Shown here piece after piece: positions 44,850 to 59,306 of a DNA stretch of 64,000 nucleotides (position 1 is the stretch's first letter; the number at the start of each line of letters is the position of its first letter). The notes under the pieces are model-generated. The model was not told where the DNA came from, did no database searches, and was given only the letters and a program-made list of their open reading frames with translations. The stretch covers positions 1-64,000 of the forward strand of contig JAGFBZ010002020.1 in the NCBI GenBank assembly GCA_018398805.1, read 5' to 3'. The DNA is from Hirundichthys speculiger. Its lineage: Eukaryota; Chordata; Actinopteri; Beloniformes; Exocoetidae. The position numbers were made by a program, and so were the translations under genes.

Positions 44850-45160
44850 AGATGAGTGTGAGTTAGTGGGTCATGTGGTCAGAAGCATGTCCCTGCTGCT
44901 GTTGGTTGAATCAGCCAGGGCACGTAGCTGGCTCACCATCAAGCTAACTCACAGAGACAGACAACCATGCATGCTCACATTCACAACTACGGCCAACTTG
45001 GATTTGCCAGTTATGATTGGTCATAGGAGGAAACACATAAAGGAAACTCTTGCAGGCAGAGGGGGAACATGCAAACTACACACAGGTCTTAGCCCAAGTT
45101 CAAATCATAAACTTTCTCGTCTTGAGGCAGCAGTGCGAACCACTGCACCAGTGTGTAAAT
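44850..45160 (-). repeat. decayed tRNA-SINE copy
   Basis: Order and spacing match the full SINE at 32807-33170: a CTGGCTCACC part, a CAACCATGCATGCTCACATT part, GGGGGAACATGCAAACTACA and a terminal GAGGCAGCAGTGCGAACCAC. Many substitutions indicate an old insertion. Confidence 0.65.
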
Positions 45161-46429
45161 AAATGGAAAACAAATGTATGTTCTGTAATTAACAAATTTA
45201 GTTGGGTTGCTGATTTCATTTCTCAACCAATTCAGTAAGCAGTAATAAAAGCATCATTAATAGCAAAAATGTTAGAAGCACAGAGGTGCACGAATGATGC
45301 ACTTCTGCAGTATCCAATCGATTATGGTGTTCCAGATATGCACACATGACAGACCAAATGAGATGCCACAAACTGTTGCTAAACCCTCTAATAATTTGGA
45401 TGTGCATGATATACCCCACCAAAGCAGTGTTAATGAGTCTCAGAGTGTGACAGGATATTACATCATGAGAAAGAGATATTATGTTTCACCAAGAGACCCT
45501 GCAGCACTCCAGACCTCAGAGACAAAAATAATTAAACTTTAATCATGGTGGTTTTTGCACTGCATCCAGACAAAGGGAGCATTTAGGGAGATAAGCGTGC
45601 AGCAGCAGGATTTCTACATGTAGACTGACCTGTACCAGTTTCACAGAGGAGCATGGCAGCAGCCTCACACGGCCTCATTTTCATGACATTTGTAGAAAAA
45701 CTATTTTGGCATTCTCTCCGAAGAGTTACAGTACTGAGAGACTCCACTGTGACTCAGAATGGAAATGAGAGATGCCAGCATCACTCCGACTGACTGGCTT
45801 TTCACAGTCATTGGTCTCACTCACTGCTATCATCATCTTTATCTGCAGTGTTCGGAACTGAAGAAGTCCCAAGCTGTGTTGACAGTATGACACAGTTATA
45901 CAATCCTGCTGAAGGTCAGACATCTCTCTACTCTATGTCAAGTCTAAAACACCCAGTAAATAAGCTTCTAATCATCCAGCAAACCACTCAGGCAGCACCG
46001 GTCAAAAACAGCCTCAAACAAAGCCAGTTCAGAGCACAAGCAGGTGCAAAAACTTGCCAGCCTGCTGTCAGACAAAGGGTTTGGCAGAAAATGAAAGAAC
46101 TGTCACCTTATTAACATTCAACACACGCAGTTCTGACTAAGCACATTTCATTGTAGTTACAATTGTCCTTTAGGCCATTTAGAGGCAAAACATACAGCTG
46201 CTATTTAAACTTAACATACAATTTAGAAAGAGTCATAAAACTTTTTTTCCCCCTCTATAATTAATGGTAAAGCTGAGGAAAGGTTTCCTGGCTTAAGTCA
46301 GATGGGATTACAGAAAGTTTTATATTTATAAAATGAGAAAATTCTTTTTGGCAAGTTTTTAATTACTTCCTTCACAACCGAAAGAGAAAAAAAAACAACT
46401 TGCTCATTATTCTGACACCAACCCACTGG

Positions 46430-46615
46430 TGGTTAGCACTGTTGCCTCACAACAACAGTTTCCTGGTTCGAATCCCAGCAGGGGCCTTTCTGTGTGGAGT
46501 TTGCATGTTCTCTCTGTGTTTGCGTGGTTTTCTTCCAGATTCTCCAGATTCCTCTCACAGTCCAATAACATGTATATCAGGTTAATTGGCATTAACTGGT
46601 TAATCAGCAATCCCC
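46430..46615 (+). repeat. tRNA-SINE, 5' half
   Basis: GTGGTTAGCACTGTTGCCTC and CTGGTTCGAATCCCAGCAGG are the tRNA-like head; TTTGCATGTTCTCTCTGTGT and the CAGTCCAATAACATGTATAT body follow. It stops shortly after GGTTAATTGG, so the 3' tail is lost. Confidence 0.8.
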
Positions 46616-47751
46616 ACTGAGCTTTACTGTCAAGACATGAAGGGGAAAAAAAGCTGATATCTTTTTCTAAACCATATGTAGACTTCTAAAAGCATAAGTA
46701 AGAGAGCAGAGTATTACAGTAAATGTACTGTAAGAAAGGCCTACACTGAACAAGAGATCAAAAATTATGATGAAAAAAAATATGCTAGATGCTCTGGTCT
46801 GATACTGAAAAGTTATTGCACCAAGAGAAAATGATGATCCACCCTACAAAAATCTATTTTTTTTTAGTTTGTTTTGCTAAAGAAAAAAGGAAAAAAGGTC
46901 CTCATCAAAATTGTGTTTTTTAAGCTTCACGGGAGCAGCAAAGATGATGGCTAGCCACTCAACTTAAACAATCAAATCAATCTTTCCCAACTAAACACAT
47001 ACTCCAGTGTTTCCCTAAACATTATACTGCCTGCCCCCCAACCACCACTGACACACACACAAAGGTCAAGTTAATTTTATCCCTTCTCAATACTGTAACT
47101 CCCCAAGTTTTGCCCAGTCTGAAAAAATGAGAGAATTTTGTTCGTTCATTCGTTTCTGTCCATGTTGTTGAGTCCTTCAGTGACAGGATATTGTGCCTAT
47201 TGTGAAATAAGTTATTCTGTATTTTATGGATTTTCCTGTGAAAAGTTGACAGCAATTGTAAGTGAAAAACTTTTAAAGGTCAAAAACACTAGAAAACACT
47301 TACACTGCACGTATGCACCTGAATGCTTTTGGATTATCTGTGTTTGAGTGTAGCACTTTACCATTTTTTCCATTTTTTTTCTCCATTGCCTTCAGTGATT
47401 TTTCTGGTGATAAGCAGCCAGTGAGATGAAGGGGCCACAGGGCTTTTGTTCACCACCACATCTGCAATGGAAAACACCTGACGATCCTTGACATTTGTAT
47501 ATTGTTTGGTTTTGCACTAACCTAGCTCTGTTTTGCACTTTTTCGCCTTTGAACAGAGTTCACTTTTGTACAGTTTATTTCTATAAACCCAGAGGCCTAG
47601 ACTCCCCAAAAAATTACTTAAATTGAGTCTCAACATGTATAGGTTCCAATGTCAAATCAAAACACTAAAACCCAAAGAAAATCAGGTTTGCTTTTGCATT
47701 TTTCTTTATTTAAACATTTAAACTTCTAATACTTCCATATATTGGCACCAG

Positions 47752-47812
47752 CAGATCCCCGTGACCCTGGATTAAGCGGGCAAAGATAATGGATGAAAGG
47801 ATGGATGGGTGG
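47752..47812 (+). repeat. tRNA-SINE 3' tail fragment
   Basis: CCAGCAGATCCCCGTGACCC followed by a GATAATGGATGAAAGGATGG tail equals the last 60 bp of the SINE at 32807-33170. Confidence 0.7.
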
Positions 47813-47845
47813 ATACTTCCATATCATGTGCAATAATCATTTACT

Positions 47846-47848
<3 letters not shown>

Positions 47849-47891
<43 letters not shown>
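47849..47891. repeat. TA microsatellite, left of Tc1 copy C
   Basis: Uninterrupted AT/TA run of about 43 bp directly next to the Tc1 terminus. Confidence 0.9.

Positions 47892-49448
<1,557 letters not shown>

Positions 49449-49498
<50 letters not shown>
49449..49498. repeat. TA microsatellite, right of Tc1 copy C
   Basis: A run of about 50 bp of TA directly after the right terminus of the transposon. Confidence 0.9.
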
Positions 49499-49502
<4 letters not shown>

Positions 49503-50879
49503 CATACATTTTGCAACATGCAGTGCTTTCAAATAAAAGCATCTGGCTGAGTGAGGACATTAAAACTGAATAGGTTTCCATTCACAGGCTTAAGTGGGTG
49601 AATAAGGCACAAGCCTTTCATCCAGGAGACTAAGCTCTGGGTGAAAATGTACTGGTTTTAGTGTACTTGGTAAGGTTCATGATATTTGGATAGATTTAGG
49701 CACTAAATTATCTTGGGCCAAATGACTGACAGTGAAAAAGACCACTCAAACCATGACCATAAAAATATTAGTCTAGTCTAAGACAGGGAGATTCTGTGAC
49801 AAAGAAAAAAAAAGTTGCAAGGTTTTGCTGGTGGGAATGTGGCTCAAGGAATAAATCAATGTGTGGTCTGTGCAGCTTTAGGTCAATAACACTGCAGATT
49901 TATACAGCAGCCTTTGCAATGAATACTGATTACCCGGAGCCACGACAAGTCATCTTCATTTCATTTCTTAATTTCTGCTAACAAGAACGGTCAAATCATA
50001 AGAGTATGAATGTGGGAGTGCTTTACAAAAAAAGAGTATATGATGTATGGTGTGACACTGCACAAGTAAACTCAATCAACAGAAAGTGGCCTTATTGATT
50101 TTTAACTTTTGTCGTTGCAAAAATACACCTCTATCTAAATGTGTGCACAACTAATCTATACAATTTTAAATTTAAGAAACCAACAATTTGGAGCAGCTGC
50201 ACTTTGGGCTTAAAGACAGTCAACTGTGGTGGTCTATAATCCCTTATACACTGTGTTGAATCTAATTACAGGAAACATTCGTGGCTCAGATTCAAGAAAA
50301 ACAGATCAGTGAATCCTGTGCTATTTAAGAGAGCAAGCCATGCTCTCGAAAGCTCTTTAAAAGCTTTTTGTCAGTGCATTCAGTCTGTAAGTATATCTTA
50401 CCTTCCATGGTGACTGTACTGCTCTGTTCATTCATAACAAACTGAATAGCAAGGACAAAAATAAAAGTTCTCAGTATAGTGGAATGACATAAACTACATT
50501 GCTTTCATCAGCAGAAATCTTGCCTTTTGTAAGTGGTATAAAAAATGTACTGAAAAGCTATCAGTAAAACCAAATATCAAATATTTTTAACTAATGCCTG
50601 TTGTCCCTATAACACTTTTAAATTTCAACTTTATCCTTCACCGCAGCACACACATAAAGAAAAGAAAGTCAAGCTTCTTCAGAAAATAAGAATTTGAATC
50701 AATCTCATAATAGAGCTCCGCAGCGCCGTTAAAATATGAGTGGAATATGAAAACAAACATGCTGAGCCTCCTTTTTAAAAAAAAAAAAAAAAAAACTGTG
50801 ACACACAGGAAACTACCTTTCAACTATTGCAGATCTGAGGGAGATGGAGACATGTGACACACATTAAAGGAAAAAAACG

Positions 50880-50914
50880 TAATCACGATAGCTGAATTAT
50901 AGCTATCGTGATTA
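50880..50914. repeat. 14-bp perfect inverted repeat
   Basis: TAATCACGATAGCT (50880-50893) and AGCTATCGTGATTA (50901-50914) pair fully around a 7-nt loop. It is followed by a poly-A tract. Function unknown. Confidence 0.9.
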
Positions 50915-50949
50915 TGTATAATGCTGCAAAAAAAAAAAAAATGTGTGTC

Positions 50950-51225
50950 AGCAGTTTACAGGTCAAGTGGAAAAAGCTGCTGTCCTGTAGGGTGCACAAT
51001 ACTGCAAGCTTTTTAAATGTCTTGATTTTGTTTCATTTTACATATCTGCACTGTAGCTTTTACTTTAAAATCTTTGTTTTCAATTCTTTATCTTTTGTTT
51101 TTAACTTTGCTGTTTTTATCAGCTGTGTCTTTTTATTGTATTTGAATGTCCTGAAGCTGTGTAAAGCACTTTGAATAGCCTTGTTGCAGAAATGTGCAAT
51201 ACAAATTAACTTGCCTTGCCTTCTA
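50950..51225 (+). repeat. LINE 3'-tail-like repeat
   Basis: The segment ends AAGCACTTTGAATAGCCTTG and then a GTGCAATACAAATTAACTTGCC phrase, the usual 3' end of a fish LINE family (GCACTTTGAATTGCC...TACAAATAAACTTGCC). The preceding T-rich part is probably its 3' untranslated region. No coding part remains. Confidence 0.5.
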
Positions 51226-51744
51226 TCACAGCTTTAGTCTGTTGTATTTAAAAAAGAATATGTGCTTAATGGTCCTTTTTATATGTGGTTATGATAATAT
51301 TACACCAGCAAGCAGAAGAGTTGCATGTGCCAATCTATTATCTAGGTCTTAAGGATGAAATACTGAGACATTTAAATGCTCTACTGTTTTAGCGCAGAGC
51401 ATGTCCTGCAGTCCTCAAAAGGGACCAGATGTCTCAGAACTGAGAACAATGTTAAGCTAAAACTGTCATTGTGTAATCCGCTCTTAACATCAACAAGCTT
51501 GGAGCTCATATTACCTACTACAGATATGTTTACTGCAGTTGAAGTCAAATACATAATAATTTCCTCTTTCCTCTTATTGGCACTTGCTATCTAGTTCAAA
51601 CATGTATGGCTGAATACGGCCATACAATATTGGAATTTACTTATACTGAAAATACTGACATAATTTACTCACCAGATATTGGAATGATGGCACTACACTA
51701 AAATTATATTGATTTACGCTGTTCAGAATAAAGTGTTGCTTTTA

Positions 51745-52440
51745 ATAATGAAATTCAAGTCAAGTTCATTTCTATGGCCCATTTAAAACAACTTCAGTTA
51801 ATCAAAGTGGTGTACAGGCTAAAACAAATAAAAATTGCTAAATGAACAATAAAAATAAGCAAATATACAAAATAAAAAGAATAAAAACAAAGTAAGAGAA
51901 CAATATCTACTAAAGCCGCAAGAACAACAGTACTATAATGAATATGAATAAGATGCACAAATTACTTAGATATTGGAACTGTAAAGAGCAGCTGGTCGGT
52001 TGATCTCAGCGCTCTAACCGGACTATGAAATGGGTGGTACCATGCTGTTAAGACTCTTAAAAACAAACAGTAAAATCTTGAACTGGATCCTGAACTGGAG
52101 ATGAAGCCAGTGAAGAGAAGCTAGCAGAGGAGTGATGCACTCATACTGTTTCTTTCATGTCAAAATTTTATTTTTTATAAATTTAAAAAGTTTATACTCA
52201 TTACTCTTTCTCTATATGGGCATGTAAATAAGAAAATTTTCCACAAAATAGTGAAAAGCAATGCTATGCCGTTGAAAAAGAAACGCCCAAAGGACACATA
52301 TTCAAAGCAAAAGGAACTGGGCCCAGAATGGAGCCCTGCAGTGGGGATGCAGCTGAAGAATACTGGCCCAGATAAACAGAGAAACTCCTCTCTGTCAAAT
52401 ATGACTGGAACCAGTTAAGGACTGTTACCTATGAATAAGA
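51745..52440. repeat. old interspersed repeat, unclassified
   Basis: Phrases such as GTTCATTTCTATGGCCCATT near 51763 and AACTGGATCCTGAACTGGAG near 52080 recall repeats common in fish genomes, but I cannot find ends or coding motifs. Classification is uncertain. Confidence 0.35.
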
Positions 52441-52504
52441 TGTTTTTTTCTAAGGTTTTTGCTCTTCTATGGAAAATATTCAATTATAATCAGCAAATTC
52501 CAAC

Positions 52505-52640
52505 ATCCTGCGATGGACTGGCGACCTGTCCAGGGTGTACCCCTGCCTTTCGCCTGTAGACGGCTGGGATGGGCTCCAGCAGATCCCCGTGACCCTTCGG
52601 AGGATGAAACAGGTATAGATAATGGATGGATGGATGGAAA
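52505..52640 (+). repeat. tRNA-SINE tail fragment
   Basis: TGCGATGGACTGGCGACCTG to the GATAATGGATGGATGG tail: the last 135 bp of the SINE seen complete at 32807-33170. Confidence 0.85.
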
Positions 52641-54833
52641 TTCCAACATCCGCAACACCACTTTGGTATCAGAATTACTACAGATCATCAAGAGGTGTAT
52701 ATCACCATCGGAGCAGAACTCAAAAAAGAGGTGCAGAGGTGCATCTCTAAGTCATAGATCCTCAATCAAGAAACCAGGAAAAATGTGTAGTCATATATGA
52801 CCCATTTTAAGGATTTTTTTCATGGCTTAAATTCTAATATGCACAAGGAGGAGCACATGTGAGATCTAAAATTAATGTAACTCATCTTCAGGACTGGGAC
52901 CTGAAGTAAATAAATATACCCAAGAAGTAAACATGGCTTTGATATAAAAATACACTTCAGAAACATATAAATATAGATAATATATGAATGAGAATAATAT
53001 TTTAAAGGCATTTATAAAATAAATATATTTATTTACTTAATTATACAAATCCATATATATTTGCATTTACTTTATTTATTGATTTCAGGGTTCTTTCTTT
53101 CCATAATCATTAATTCCCTTTGTATATTTATTTATTTGAATGCTTCTTTAATTATTTAATGAATTTGTAATAATATACAGCCTTGCACTGCATAATCTGT
53201 AAGAGACAGCCTCTGTAATTCAACAACAAACTCCAAGATTTCTCATATATATTTAAAGTCTCTCACTGCGCAGGCATGTGAACTGAACAGAGGGCTTTGC
53301 AGCATGCAGGGAGCAAGCGATAGATAAAGGTCAAAGCAAATGATCTCAGGTCAGGTAAAAGGCAAAAAGACCTGATGAAGGAGATCCTGAATGACTGTTT
53401 CTTGAAACACCCTTGGACCTAACAAAAGTGAATCACTTTAACAAATGTTAAGAGCAGAACAATACACAATCAGCAAAAGTCCTTCTCTGGGGTTAATTCA
53501 ATCAAATTTGAATAATAAGGTTCTTAGGAAAGAAAAAAAGAATGCTTTCTTGCCTTATTTAATTACATTGCCATAAGCCTAAGTTGCTGGGGGGCCTCCC
53601 ATGATGCTCTGGGGACTTTCTTTATGTATGTACATGCCATGGATATTATTATGAATCTTGAGTCTCTTGGGTGTCTCATAGCAGATATCCCTGGACTGAT
53701 CTCTTGAGTTTGTTGCCATCTCTTTGCTGTATTCTCTGCCCCAACCACTCGAGGCAGACGGTTGCTTTTCTGCTTGTGCTGGAGAGTTCCTCTTGTTCAT
53801 AGGGAATTGTCCCTTTCCACCGTCGCTTTATGCCTACAAAGAACTGTGGGACTATCAAAAGTGAAGATTCAGTTCAGTCTGTTGGGTTCCTTAGCTAAGC
53901 TGTTTTTAATTTTATGTTTTGAAAATTGTTGTGAATTCGCTGAAAAGAAAAAGAAAGAAAAAAAAAACAGAAACCATTCCTTCATCTTCCAATGTAGGAA
54001 ATTGTCAGAAAATTGCAATATATTTGGACACTAACAAGGTTTAAGCTTCGTCTTTATTGAGACCTCTATAGACAATTTAAAAAAACGTAAAAAAAAAAAA
54101 AAAAAAAAACTTCAGAGAAACCCCAATTTCCTAAAAGTAAATCATTGATTTTTTTTTTATAACCTGAAACTGTTATGAAATAACCCTTAAGCACAGCATC
54201 TGCTTGGTTTCACATGATGTGACTCAACAACTAAACAGAAGACTCAACACACATAACAAAGTCCAAACACAGCTAACACTGAACAAAACAGATGTAAAGT
54301 ATTAGAGATGGCTAAAACTGACAATCTATGACTCAAGACAGACAAAGGGCTTGGACAGGAAAGAAAAGTGATTAATCAATGAGAGATATGTGATGAAAAC
54401 TTTGTTGATAAGGACAACAAAACAGTCCTCCATGTGACCTGACTGTAATGACAGCAAATCAAAATTTTATAACACACTCTCACAAACAAATCTAATAATT
54501 TCCAATGTGATCACACAATTAAAGTCCGAGAGAGAACATCTTTTTTTCAAAGGCGCTAATAAAACATTTTATAAAGAAAAATAGTCGTGGGAACTATTCA
54601 GCTTTTATTACATTCTCTTAAGTTGTAATTCATTTGACCAAGTCACTCTTGGCTTGCTTCAAGGAGTTCCACCCATGTGTGGGAGGCTTAAGTAGCAAAG
54701 TTATGATCGCGCTGTCAGCAGAACGAACATAAGATTATTAAATCGTTTAGGGCTCTGAACCATAACAAGAAAGAATTATACAGGACAAAGAGACAGAGAG
54801 GGAAGTCACTCAGCTATTCTGTATACTCTGTTC
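52641..54833. other. unannotated interval
   Basis: AT-rich sequence with a poly-A run at about 54090 and small open frames on both strands that carry no recognised motif. No repeat with ends seen. Confidence 0.5.
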
Positions 54834-54946
54834 TTAGCGCAGTGATAAGGGCAGGCGCCCCATGTAGAGAGGCTACAGTCCGTGTGCGGCTGGTTGCGAG
54901 TTCGACTCCTGGCTTGTCAACCTGTCGCGTGTCTTCCCCATTCTCT

Positions 54947-54993
<47 letters not shown>

Positions 54994-55050
54994 TTCCTGT
55001 CTCTCTCCACTTATGAACAAAGGCCACTAGAGCCCAAAAAAAAGAAAAAA
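54834..55050 (+). repeat. tRNA-derived SINE, second family, copy 2, with C44 tract
   Basis: Same family as 38258-38436: GCAGTGATAAGGGCAGGCGC head, GGTTGCGAGTTCGACTCCTG B box, CCCCATTCTCTCTG body, and an A-rich tail. Where copy 1 has six C, this copy has 44 (54950-54993). Confidence 0.85.
54950..54993. repeat. 44-base C homopolymer
   Basis: An uninterrupted run of 44 C, giving 44 G on the gene strand. It arose from the six-C stretch of the SINE. The exact length is unlikely to be reliable. Confidence 0.85.
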
Positions 55051-55804
55051 AAAAAAGTGTTCCCCAACCCTGGTCCTCATGGGCAACTGCCCTGCATGCT
55101 TTTGATGTTAGATGTTAACTTAAATTAGCGGATCATCACTGACTTCTCATTAAAGTCTGCAGAAGTCTGTTAATAACCCATTATTTTTTTAAAATCAGGT
55201 CTGTCTGACCAAGGAAACATTTAAAACATGCAGGTGCTCGAGGCACATCCAGGTGCTTGAGGTGGCCCCACGAGCAGCCTGGATTAAGGAGCACTGACCC
55301 CCTAAAATGCTAAGTCCATGAGCTGCACTTTTTAACTTCTAGAATGATGCACACACACTATTTTTAAGGAAAAACAGAAAGTGTTTTTCAAAAAACTATT
55401 TGATTTAATTGAAGTTTAACTGAATTCACTTGAATTTAATTGAAGTTGCAAAAAAAAAAAAAAAGTGGTTATGCCCTAAATTAACATTTCAAACTTGAAC
55501 ACCAATTTGGCTTGAAAGATGCATTAGTAAACCTGCAATAGAAAACTTGTAAATGAGCAGAAACTGGCTTCTTTAAGAGCTGTAGATATTTTCCAGGAAT
55601 AATTTTAAATATTAATCATCTTATTTCGGTCACGGTCTGAGTTTTTATTATGAGTTTAACTGAGTCTTGTTCAGTTCTCTTCTTTGGCTTTGACCTTTAC
55701 TTCTGCTCTTTTGTTGTTTGGACTCTTCTTTTTGTTTTATTTTAAAGCAGTTATCTCCTTTTGTGACTGCCTACATCAGTGTCTCATTATCCCTTGAGTG
55801 CCTG

Positions 55805-56085
55805 TCAGTGTCTATACACTCATCAACCCACTTTAATTAGGTAATCTTTGCTAGTTGTGGGCTGGATCCCCTTTTACCTTCAGAACTTCCTTAATCCTTC
55901 ATGGCATAGATTCAACAAGGCGTTGGAAACATTCCTTTTTGTCCATATTGGCATGAAAGCATCACGCAGTCTTTACAGATTTGTTGGCTGCACACATATA
56001 ATGCAAATTTCCCATTACACTGCATCCCAAAGGTGTTCTATTAGATTGGGGGTGGGGGGGGGTGGGGGGGGGGGGGGGGTCTGTT
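55805..56085 (+). repeat. interspersed repeat ending in a G-rich tract
   Basis: The phrase TTCAACAAGGCGTTGGAAAC with CATCACGCAGTCTTTACAGA and TCCCAAAGGTGTTCTATTAG belongs to a repeat I recognise as common in fish but cannot name. It runs into GGGGTGGGGGG-type tracts at 56047-56080. Confidence 0.45.
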
Positions 56086-57616
56086 TTTCAAATGTAGGAA
56101 CATGTGAGCTGAAATACTTTTTACTTAAAGAAAAAAAATACTCTTTATGCACATGTAAACATGCTATATACTATGTTACTGGTTAAATTGTTATTTTTTT
56201 CAACATAAAATTATGTAGCAGGCTTTGTTTCAATAATTGCAACACAATGATTGGTGCCAAACACAACCCTTATTAAGCATTCAAATGCATACCTAGGTAC
56301 ACATACAGGATTAGTCTGATCATCCAAGCAGATGAGATGCTTTGAGTAATGAGGTTCAAAGCAAAATTTGAGAGAAAAGAAGAGCAGAGAATTAACATAA
56401 TATTCTTACACTTGACTGCGTTTGTAATTGATGTTCATACACTGCTGAAACTGTCTCAGCAGCTTCTCACAGACAGAACGTATTCTGATTCATTAGTAAT
56501 TTGTTGGTGCTTCACTACACAGCCAATTAGCCATTGTGTTATAAAGCACATGAGCACAGACGTGAAAAATGTCTATTTATGCTACAAATGGTGTTTGGCA
56601 GTTTTAAACTAATGCAGCTGGTCTTCAATTCTGCTGTAATTCTGCAGCACACATGATAGTCACTTCAAAATAAAGTATAAAATCACACTTGAGAGTTAGA
56701 AAATACAACCATGTTCAAAAGTTAGAACTTCTTAATTGAATCATGTTTTTTTTAATGCAAAAACCTAATTTAAAAAAAAATCCTCTGATCAGAGCGGATC
56801 TTGGTATTAGGCAATACAACATAAAACGAACAACAACATAACTTGAGGAAAGCCAAAAAGTAAAAAAAAAAAAAAAAATAGAAAACAGTCAAAAGGGCAA
56901 TACTAAGAACCGCAAAGCTTCAGCTGTCAAACAGATGGCCTCACATTTGTTTCTAGAATAGTCTGGTACACAGAGGGGTTTTAACTCAGTGATTGCACGG
57001 CACCCAAGTCCTGTAGCTACTGAATAAACACAAATCATCACCCCTTCACCACCGTGCTTGATTTTTGATTGTTGAGGTGTTTCTGGTGAAATGCTGTATT
57101 TGTTTTTTTGTCAAACATGGGCCTGGACATTGATGCCAAAAAAACTAATTTTAGTCTCCCCTTAGTCCCCCCACATAGTTCTAGTTCTCTTGTGGTTTGT
57201 TCAGATGGAGTTTTGGAACCTCATCTTATGCTTCCATGATTTTTGTAGACAGAAGAGGCTTTCTCCTGACAACCGTTACAAGCAAAACATACTTATTTAG
57301 TCTTGTAATTGTGCTGTCATAGACTCCAACTTTTAACATGTTCAGTGAAGCCTGCAGAAATGTAGGTCTTGAATTTTTTTTTTTTTTTTTTTTTTTTTTT
57401 GTCTTTCTCTGAGCATTTCACAGTTTAATCTCGGGGTAAATTTTGCTGAAATGGCCTCTTCTGTAAAAAATTGGTAACTGTCAATTTGTGAATGCTTTTC
57501 ACTTGTTGTATAAATAAACATTATCTCACAAGTGAAAATGCCTTTCACCTGTGGAATAATCTTTCTTATTCCAGAACACTGAACTTCAAATTGTTTGAAA
57601 ATGGTTTTATAACACA

Positions 57617-58546
57617 TAAGCATGCCACGATTTTTGGAAAAATCGATTTAAATCGATTTAAAATACGATTTGAATGGATTTAATTAAGCCATGAATCACG
57701 ATGTGGCCTCCAAGCCAGCAGAGGGCGCACTCGAGTTAAACTATGTTCTTGTTCAACGTTACTATATATGGCGCTACGTGTGATGTGCTACGTCACACGT
57801 AGTGCCACTCCAGCTAAGGAAGGCGGAGTGTGCAGTGTCTGATGCAGATTAAAACCAAACAGTGCAGCAGCCATCCAGCAAGAGAAAAGAAAAGCGTGAG
57901 TCATGGTAGGGGTCGAACTCCAATTTTTGTTCAGACAAAAATAAATATGCCTTAGGTTGTGCCTGGCTTATCTACCTCAGGAATAAAAAAAAAAATGCAT
58001 CCTCTGATGCAGTATTGATGTGGAAAGAGTGTAAGAAAAGACCATTGTTTGTATAATGACTTAGTTTATGCGTGGCCTAAAGTTGAGTTGACTTGTTACG
58101 CACTAAAGGGAAAAAATCTTGATACTGTACTGATTTATTGAAGAGAGGGCACTAGGCTTATTGTAAAAAATAAAAAAAAAAATAAAAAAATAAAAACAGG
58201 ATTTTACAGATTTGAGAGTTGATGAAACTGTTTCCACTTTCCAGTCATTTGCTATGCAGGTATAAAGAGGATAAGAAACAAAACAGTATTGTAAAAAAAA
58301 AGAAGAAGAAGAGAGCTGATACAATTTTTCTGCATTTGCTGCTAGTTCTAATTTACTGTATTGAAAAGAGCATAATAGAAAACACAACAGTATTGTTAAA
58401 AAGGAAAAGGCTGGATTTGTGTAAGAGAATTAATAATAAAAATTAAAAAAAAAATATGTTATTTGCTTGTAAATTAATTTTGTGTTGTACATGATTCGAA
58501 TTGTGACTCAAATTGTATCGTCAGTTGAGGAATTGTGGCATGCCTA
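57617..58546. mobile_element. hAT-type non-autonomous element
   Basis: The left end TAAGCATGCCACGATTTTT and the right end GAATTGTGGCATGCCTA are imperfect inverse copies. Flanks ATAACACA (57609-57616) and GTAACACA (58547-58554) match at 7 of 8. Inside, ATCGATTTAAATCGATTTAA and a near palindrome CTACGTGTGATGTGCTACGT are present, with no transposase. Confidence 0.8.
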
Positions 58547-59189
58547 GTAACACACATCAACAATTGCTTCTCATTGCGTTAACACACACTTGAATGGTCC
58601 AGACCAGCAAACTGGGAAAACATCTGCTTCTATACAGGTCTGACTCTGCACATTAGCTGACAATCAGTTCATCAGGGACTGATTATTAGCAGGATCTGGC
58701 TGCAGTTTACCCTCTGAAATCCCGTGAAAGCAGTAAGTGAGTACTTAATATTGTCCACACAATTTATTTTTATTAACTAAATAAAGGCACAGTGGAAAAA
58801 ATTATGTAGCCTTTATGTTGATGTTCAGGTTGTATTAGCCTGATACTAAGACCCACTACAATCAGGTGATTTTCTATTATATTTTTACACAAATAGAGGA
58901 TTAAAAGAGGGGATAACCTTTGCACAAGAGTGTATGTGAAGTTTACAAAAAAGGAAGAAATGTATACTTCGTTTTGATCATTCACTCTCACAATATAACA
59001 GAACAAGCCGGGGACCTTCATCAGACCTGAGCATTGTGGTCTACAGCAGAGCAGCTGAGTTGTTCAGTGGAATGATCAGTCAGCATCAGACACTAAGTAG
59101 ATATATGCACCTTTCATATGAAAATCAATGCTAATAAACCCTCTAAAAGACTTCCATACACTTAGTGTATCAGAACAAATACAGCCTAC

Positions 59190-59306
59190 CTGCAGGCTCC
59201 AAGTGCTAGCCGCAGTTTGAGAGTCTTTCCGTCTTCAAGCTCCAAAAACCAATCTACACCCAGAGGTTCAGCTGGACTAGATGATGGATCTGTGGTATTA
59301 ATCTGT
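59190..59306 (-). CDS. candidate exon, identity unknown
   Basis: A 117-bp minus-strand stretch with acceptor TTGCATCAG and a very good donor (CTGCAG|GTAGGC). One frame is open and ends GVDWFLELEDGKTLKLRLAL. Entry and exit are both phase 2, so it could splice to the plekha7 exon at 18869-18980 but not to the candidate at 37053-37126. I do not recognise the protein; it may be an alternative 5' exon or chance. Confidence 0.3.

Noticed and set aside
54814..55030. Open frames encoding long glycine or proline runs
   Set aside because: They are produced by the C44 tract in a SINE and do not represent a protein.
57770..57815. Near palindrome GGCGCTACGTGTGATGTGCT and its inverse
   Set aside because: It lies inside the non-autonomous hAT at 57617-58546 and is most simply part of that element.
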